A DNA stretch of 9,039 bases from JANOBJ01 sp031411575 (GTDB lineage: Bacteria > Pseudomonadota > Gammaproteobacteria > Burkholderiales > Burkholderiaceae_C), in NCBI GenBank assembly GCA_031411575.1, contig JANOBJ010000259.1, positions 1-9,039 of the forward strand, in the 5' to 3' direction. The notes below the pieces were generated by a model. The model was not told where the DNA came from. It saw nothing but the letters and a program-made list of their open reading frames with translations, and ran no database searches. Below are positions 5,658 to 9,039 of the stretch, in pieces. Position 1 is the first letter of the stretch; each line of letters begins with the position of its first letter. The position numbers and the translations under genes are program-made.

Positions 5658-6509
5658 ATGAAACCGCTGAATCCTCTCAAAACCCTGCTGGCCGCCGCCG
5701 TCATGGCCGCCGCGCTGCTGGCGACCCCCGTCGCCCACGCCGGCCGTTCCTGCGAAGCCAAAAAACCGTCCACCCAGACGGTGGAGCGCGGCCTCACCTT
5801 GGCCGCGCGCACGCTGGCCGCGCTCGAGGCCGAGCACGCCCGGTCAGGCGCGCAGGTGGTGGTGCTGGCCCGCGCCGGGCAGGATCTGTCCAAATACGGC
5901 CTGCGCTACTCGCACCTGGGCTTGGCCTACCGCCTGCCGCAGCCGGCGGGGCTGCAGCAGGACCCAGACAGCGCCCCGATCTGGCGCGTGCTGCACAAGC
6001 TCAACCACTGCGGTTCGGCCGAATCAGCCCTTTACCGGCAGGGTCTGGGCGAGTTTTTCCTGGACGACCTGTGGCGCTTCGAGGCGGCCTGGGCCGTGCC
6101 CACGCCCGAGGTGCAGGCAAAACTGTGGCCGCTGCTGCTGGACACGCCACGCGCCACCGCCCTGCACCACAAGCCGTACAACCTGGTCAGCTACCCGTGG
6201 TCGATCAAGTACCAGCAGAGCAACCAGTGGGCGATCGAAACGCTGGCCGCCGCGATGGAGCCGTCCGCCACCACCCGGGCCCGGGCACAGGCCTGGCTGC
6301 AGTTCAAGGGCTACGAGCCGACCCCCCTGCGCCTCGGTGCGCTCACCCGGCTGGGTGGTCGCGTGAGCGCGGCCAACGTCGCGTTTGACGACCACCCAAG
6401 CGAAAAACGCTTTGCCGACCGCATCGAAACCGTCACCGTGGACTCGGTTTTGGCGTGGCTTCCGCGCGCCGGGCTGGCCTCGCCACCCGTCCGGCTGGCA
6501 GAGCCCTGA
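5658..6509 (+). CDS. DUF2145 family exported protein
   Basis: The 283-residue product has a signal peptide (MKPLNPLK, Ala/Leu core, cleavage after AHA at residue 28). Family-typical segments follow: LSKYGLRYSHLGLAYR (77-92), KLNHCGSAESALYRQGLGEFF (114-134) with DD at 136-137, a YPWSIKYQQSNQW stretch in the middle, and DDHPSEKRFADRIETVTVDSV near the end. DUF2145 has no established activity. The YSH-G pattern (His86) and conserved NHCG (Cys118) resemble the His and Cys motifs of NlpC/P60-papain-like proteins; this is my inference. It should be periplasmic or outer-membrane associated. The ribosome site GGAGG (5642-5646) and the 19-base gap tie it to the upstream hydrophobic protein. The next gene follows after 125 bases containing an AT-rich inverted repeat. 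Confidence 0.82.
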   Translation: MKPLNPLKTLLAAAVMAAALLATPVAHAGRSCEAKKPSTQTVERGLTLAARTLAALEAEHARSGAQVVVLARAGQDLSKYGLRYSHLGLAYRLPQPAGLQQDPDSAPIWRVLHKLNHCGSAESALYRQGLGEFFLDDLWRFEAAWAVPTPEVQAKLWPLLLDTPRATALHHKPYNLVSYPWSIKYQQSNQWAIETLAAAMEPSATTRARAQAWLQFKGYEPTPLRLGALTRLGGRVSAANVAFDDHPSEKRFADRIETVTVDSVLAWLPRAGLASPPVRLAEP

Positions 6510-6553
6510 AAAGCTGTTTTTAGAGTCCATTAGGCCTGTAGTGCTCATCGGAT

Positions 6554-6583
6554 GGTCATAGTTTGCTATTAATATGATAGCAT
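6554..6583 (-). repeat. 30-bp AT-rich palindromic repeat, copy 1 (inverted relative to copy 2)
   Basis: Read on the minus strand this copy matches 8410-8439 on the plus strand at 27 of 30 positions. The mismatches lie in the loop and inner arm of an internal palindrome. The plus strand contains TGCTATTA and TGATAGCA around a 3-base centre, forming a stem with one G-T pair. It sits in the 125-base gap before the zinc-ribbon gene, in DNA far more AT-rich than its surroundings. Confidence 0.8.
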
Positions 6584-6622
6584 CCGGAATCAACTCTCGT
6601 CCCTGCACAATCACCATCAACC

Positions 6623-6629
6623 GGAGGAG
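6623..6629 (+). promoter_or_regulatory. Ribosome binding site fixing the start of the zinc-ribbon gene
   Basis: GGAGGAG lies with its GGAGG core 7 bases before ATG 6635. The in-frame GTG at 6629 overlaps this site and cannot be used with it, so ATG 6635 is the start. Confidence 0.7.
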
Positions 6630-6634
6630 TGGTC

Positions 6635-7681
6635 ATGAGCAAAGCGCTGCGTTTGAGTGAAAAGTGGTTCCGCCGAGGCCTGTGGGTCGTGGCATTCGTG
6701 TTTGCCGGCTTCCTGATCGGACTGGGCGGCACGGTGGTTGGCGATCTGCCGCAAGTCGAAGACCGGGCCACGCTGGAAGACTTCATCGACCGCCCGGCCG
6801 CCAACGCCGCGCGCGACGCCATCAAGGCCGCCGGCGCGTCCGAAAAAGACGCGCAGGACGCGCTCGACCAGGCCCAGCTCAAATACAAGGTGGCGCAGTC
6901 TGACAACACCGCCGCGCGTGAGACCTTCAACAACTGGCTGGCCACGCGCCGCGCCACCGAGCGGCCCGAGCAAGACCCCGAACTGATCGCCCGCACCGAG
7001 CGGCTGGATGCCCTGAAAACCGCCGAACGCAGCGCGCTGGCCCGGGTCGAGGCGCAGCAGCAGCTCGCGCTCGACGCGCGGCAGGCCGGCGCCAAGGCGC
7101 GCGCCCGGCTGGCCGACATCGAGCGCGCCGGGCAAGACGGCCTCGTCGCCGCCCAACGCAGCCAGGAACTGCGCGTGTTTGTGTACCGGCTGCTGCTGAC
7201 GCTGCCGCTCTTGGCCATCGCCGGCTGGCTGTTTGTGAAGAAGCGCAAAGGCACCTACTGGCCGTTTGTGTGGGGCTTCATCTTCTTCGCTGTGTTCGCG
7301 TTCTTCGTCGAACTGGTGCCTTATTTGCCAAGTTATGGCGGCTACGTGCGCTATGTGGTCGGCATCGTGATGACGGCGCTGGTCGGCAGGTACGCCATTC
7401 TGGCGCTCAACCGTTACCTGGAGCGCCAGAAACTCGCCGAGCAATTGCCCGATGCCCAGCGCCGCGAAGAACTGAGCTACGACGTCGCGCTGGCCCGGCT
7501 GGCCAAGGGCGTCTGCCCCGGCTGCGAGCGCCCGGTGGACCTGAAAGACGGGAAGAATGATTTCTGCCCCCACTGCGGCATTGGCCTGCATGACCACTGC
7601 AGCACCTGCACCGCCCGCAAAAGCGCCTTCGCCAAGTTCTGCCATGCGTGCGGGACCGGGGCGGGGCGGGCGGCGGCTTGA
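6635..7681 (+). CDS. Four-helix membrane protein with periplasmic helical domain and C-terminal double zinc ribbon
   Basis: The 348-residue protein has TM1 at about 16-36, then a long charged Ala/Gln/Glu/Arg-rich region (45-180) with coiled-coil character. TM2 (183-201), a KKRK cytoplasmic loop (202-205), TM3 (208-228) and TM4 (237-257) follow, then a charged linker and four CxxC pairs: Cys294/297, 311/314, 322/325 and 336/339. These form a double zinc ribbon. By the positive-inside rule the helical region is periplasmic and the zinc ribbon cytoplasmic. I know no function for this architecture. A scaffold or sensor linking envelope and cytoplasm is a guess. The ATG 6635 start has an ideal ribosome site. 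It is preceded by a 125-base gap holding one copy of the inverted repeat, so it is probably transcribed separately from the DUF2145 pair. Confidence 0.8.
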   Translation: MSKALRLSEKWFRRGLWVVAFVFAGFLIGLGGTVVGDLPQVEDRATLEDFIDRPAANAARDAIKAAGASEKDAQDALDQAQLKYKVAQSDNTAARETFNNWLATRRATERPEQDPELIARTERLDALKTAERSALARVEAQQQLALDARQAGAKARARLADIERAGQDGLVAAQRSQELRVFVYRLLLTLPLLAIAGWLFVKKRKGTYWPFVWGFIFFAVFAFFVELVPYLPSYGGYVRYVVGIVMTALVGRYAILALNRYLERQKLAEQLPDAQRREELSYDVALARLAKGVCPGCERPVDLKDGKNDFCPHCGIGLHDHCSTCTARKSAFAKFCHACGTGAGRAAA

Positions 7682-7821
7682 AAGCGGCGCGATCGCCAAA
7701 AAGTAGCTTTTACTGGTACCTAAGGTGCTTTGACGATGAACTTGTATCTTTGAAAGAGACTTTCTGAATCCAATACACCACAGTGCAGCTACAGGCATGT
7801 GCCTGTGCAACCTGGGTTTAT

Positions 7822-8295
7822 ATGAGAGTTCTTTCTTTTGCCCGTACGTTCCGTTCTTCCCGCATTGCCCGTCGGCTGGCGCTGGCTGGCGTCATTGCCA
7901 GCGCTGCCGCGCTGACCGGCTGCTACGTGGTGCCGATTCAGCCGGTGGGCGCCTATCCGCCGGCGGTGCACGGGCCGGTGGCGCCGCCGGCACCGGTGAC
8001 GTTTGCCGCGCGGCTGTACCCGGCCAATGACGCGGCGTCGGGCTACGGCATGGTGAGCGCGGTGGTCACCAATGACCTGAACGGCCGCGGCACGTTCAGC
8101 ACCAACATTGGTGGCGAGAGCTTCACCGGCGAGGCGACGCGGGTGGCGGGCTCGTCGCGCGAGGGCGTGGCCAATGGCGCGGGCAACCGGGGCAGCTACC
8201 TCAGCTGCCGCTACCAGATGAACAGCGCCACGCTGGGCACCGGGCAATGCCGGCTGTCCAACGGTGCGCAGTTCACGATGCACGTGGGCGGCTGA
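7822..8295 (+). CDS. Small lipoprotein of unknown function
   Basis: The 157-residue product starts MRVLSFARTFRSSRIARR (Arg-rich n-region), continues with an Ala-rich core and ends its signal peptide in a good lipobox LTGC with Cys34. A Pro/Val-rich linker follows (36-60). The mature domain (about 61-157) is rich in Gly, Asn, Ser and Thr, probably all-beta, with conserved-looking phrases VVTNDLNGRGTFSTNIGGES and a C-terminal GTGQCRLSNGAQFTMHVGG. Two Cys in this part could form a disulfide. From memory the same lipoprotein type is common in Comamonadaceae, without known function. The frame is open from 7783, but ATG 7822 gives a proper signal peptide. No good ribosome site is seen. A weak promoter candidate is TTGAAA (7750-7755) with AATACA (7772-7777). 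It converges on the papain-like amidase gene. Confidence 0.75.
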   Translation: MRVLSFARTFRSSRIARRLALAGVIASAAALTGCYVVPIQPVGAYPPAVHGPVAPPAPVTFAARLYPANDAASGYGMVSAVVTNDLNGRGTFSTNIGGESFTGEATRVAGSSREGVANGAGNRGSYLSCRYQMNSATLGTGQCRLSNGAQFTMHVGG

Positions 8296-8379
8296 CGGGC
8301 CGGCGCCGGGATGGCCGTGCGGGCCCCAGGCAGAGCGGGCTTGGGTGACGCGCAGGGCAACCGGCGCCTTGCAGACAGG

Positions 8380-8407
8380 GGGTTCGGTCCTTCTCGGGAC
8401 CGAACCC
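8380..8407. terminator. Strong perfect hairpin between convergent genes
   Basis: GGGTTCGGTCC (8380-8390) and GGACCGAACCC (8397-8407) form a perfect 11-bp stem with the 6-base loop TTCTCG. It lies between the convergent lipoprotein (ends 8295) and amidase (ends 8452) genes, where a bidirectional terminator is expected. Neither side has a clean T-tract; on the plus strand the AT-rich palindrome at 8410 follows at once. Termination without a U-tract is possible but unproven. Confidence 0.5.
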
Positions 8408-8409
8408 GC

Positions 8410-8439
8410 ATGCTATTAAAATAATAGCAAACTATGACC
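8410..8439 (+). repeat. 30-bp AT-rich palindromic repeat, copy 2
   Basis: This copy contains the perfect palindrome TGCTATTAAAATAATAGCA (8-bp arms, 3-base loop) followed by AACTATGACC. It matches the reverse complement of 6554-6583 at 27 of 30 bases. It lies directly after the 11-bp hairpin and 13 bases from the amidase stop codon, in an intergenic position. Confidence 0.8.
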
Positions 8440-8451
8440 GGGGAACGCGCA

Positions 8452-9039
8452 CTACTGGCCGATTTGACTTAAAACCACGGCCTGTGGCGGTGATTTGAGG
8501 TGGCCGACGTATTGCAGCGTCTGGTGGATGCGCACCGAGGGCACGTCGCCCTCGCGCATGTGCAGCAGGTCGCCGGGGTTGATCAGGCGCGGGTCGGCGT
8601 CGGTCAGCGGCAGGTCGGCGGCGCGGTAGGCCTCCAGGATGAACTGCGAGCAGAAAAACTGGTCGTTACGGCCCAGCCCGAGTTGCACTGCCGCCACGCC
8701 GCGCAGGCAGAAATCGCGCACCGGTGAGGGCACCAGCGGCAGCTCGCAGACGCGGCGCTCCAGCGCAAACGGCGCCTGCAGCATCACGCCCACGTAGTTG
8801 TACTTCTGGCCGATGTGGCGCTCGACAAACGCGTCCATCTTCTCGGCGTGCCCGGCCGTCACGCCCGGGTGACGAAACGCCACCACCGTGGCCTCCTGCG
8901 CCACCAGATCGGTCACGCTGCGGCGGCGGATGCCGTCGCCCACCGCTTCGGCGACTTGGCTGTTGCCCAAATACACGGCGGCGTGGCTGACGGGCGACAG
9001 CGTGATCAGCCGGATGCCGGCGGAGTTGATGCCGTTGTC
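8452..9039 (-). CDS. YaeF/YiiX-type permuted papain-like amidase (C92 family), 5' end outside window
   Basis: The frame is open through the right edge of the window and ends at TAG 8452-8454; 195 residues are visible. The part before the internal GTG at 8974-8976 continues the protein in frame and carries LSPVSHAAVYLG (residues 14-25, His19) and then EAVGDGI (31-37). Near residue 128 comes FFCSQFILEAY, with Cys130 as probable nucleophile. A His/Glu motif ahead of a C-S-Q/E-F motif is the circularly permuted order of the YaeF/YiiX (PF05708-like) papain fold, a group linked to lipid or peptidoglycan-like amide or thioester substrates. QKYNYVGVM (57-65 of the internal frame) is also typical. The N-terminus, including any signal peptide, is missing. 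The gene is convergent with the 7822 lipoprotein. Confidence 0.78.
   Translation of the reverse strand, partial: DNGINSAGIRLITLSPVSHAAVYLGNSQVAEAVGDGIRRRSVTDLVAQEATVVAFRHPGVTAGHAEKMDAFVERHIGQKYNYVGVMLQAPFALERRVCELPLVPSPVRDFCLRGVAAVQLGLGRNDQFFCSQFILEAYRAADLPLTDADPRLINPGDLLHMREGDVPSVRIHQTLQYVGHLKSPPQAVVLSQIGQ

Noticed and set aside
7705..7717. AAAAG-TAG-CTTTT short palindrome after the zinc-ribbon gene as a terminator
   Set aside because: The 5-bp A/T-dominated stem is too weak, and no GC-rich stem precedes the T-run.
6617..7810. Minus-strand open frame of about 397 codons opposite the zinc-ribbon gene
   Set aside because: It mirrors the third-position GC of the real gene and has no recognisable motif; the plus-strand frame has helices, CxxC pairs and an ideal ribosome site.
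3647..9039. Idea that the window encodes one defence or copper-resistance island
   Set aside because: No integrase, transposase, nuclease, pump or sensor-regulator gene is present, gene orientations differ, and families are ordinary housekeeping or unknown envelope proteins.

Overview
The window is GC-rich (bacterial, strongly GC3-biased) chromosomal DNA. Codon use, the gene families (Acg-type nitroreductase, DUF1330, CusF, YiaA-like, DUF2145) and short AT-rich palindromes of the form GCTATTAA..AATAGC suggest a betaproteobacterium of the Burkholderiales, most likely Comamonadaceae. That assignment comes from recognising the families, not from a search. I see no rRNA, tRNA, CRISPR array, insertion sequence or phage gene.

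Layout. Positions 1-468 (+) hold the C-terminal end of a PlsC-type acyltransferase cut by the window edge. Positions 484-4317 are a run of minus-strand genes read leftwards: DUF1330 protein, CusF-like periplasmic copper-binding protein (start overlaps the DUF1330 stop), SGNH/GDSL-like lipoprotein hydrolase, Acg-family nitroreductase, a membrane-anchored M23 peptidase, and a tiny lipoprotein. The last two are each broken by a single lesion: an in-frame amber codon in the M23 gene and a one-base frameshift in the small lipoprotein. A 221-bp divergent region (4318-4538) separates this run from plus-strand genes: a four-helix YiaA-like inner membrane protein, a hydrophobic exported protein paired with a DUF2145 protein (5144-6509), a four-helix protein with a periplasmic helical domain and a C-terminal double zinc ribbon (6635-7681), and a small lipoprotein (7822-8295). 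The right edge holds a minus-strand, 5'-truncated papain-like (YaeF/YiiX, C92-type) amidase, convergent with the lipoprotein across a strong hairpin.

Many products are envelope-directed: five carry signal or lipoprotein peptides, two are integral membrane proteins, and the M23, C92 and perhaps DUF2145 proteins belong or may belong to wall- or lipid-amidase-like groups. Nothing shows that the genes form one pathway, and I do not see a convincing new defence or biosynthetic system. The most notable signals are the two adjacent gene lesions, the 30-bp inverted repeat pair around the zinc-ribbon and lipoprotein genes with a related sequence inside a signal-peptide coding region, and the uncharacterised coiled-coil/zinc-ribbon membrane protein.
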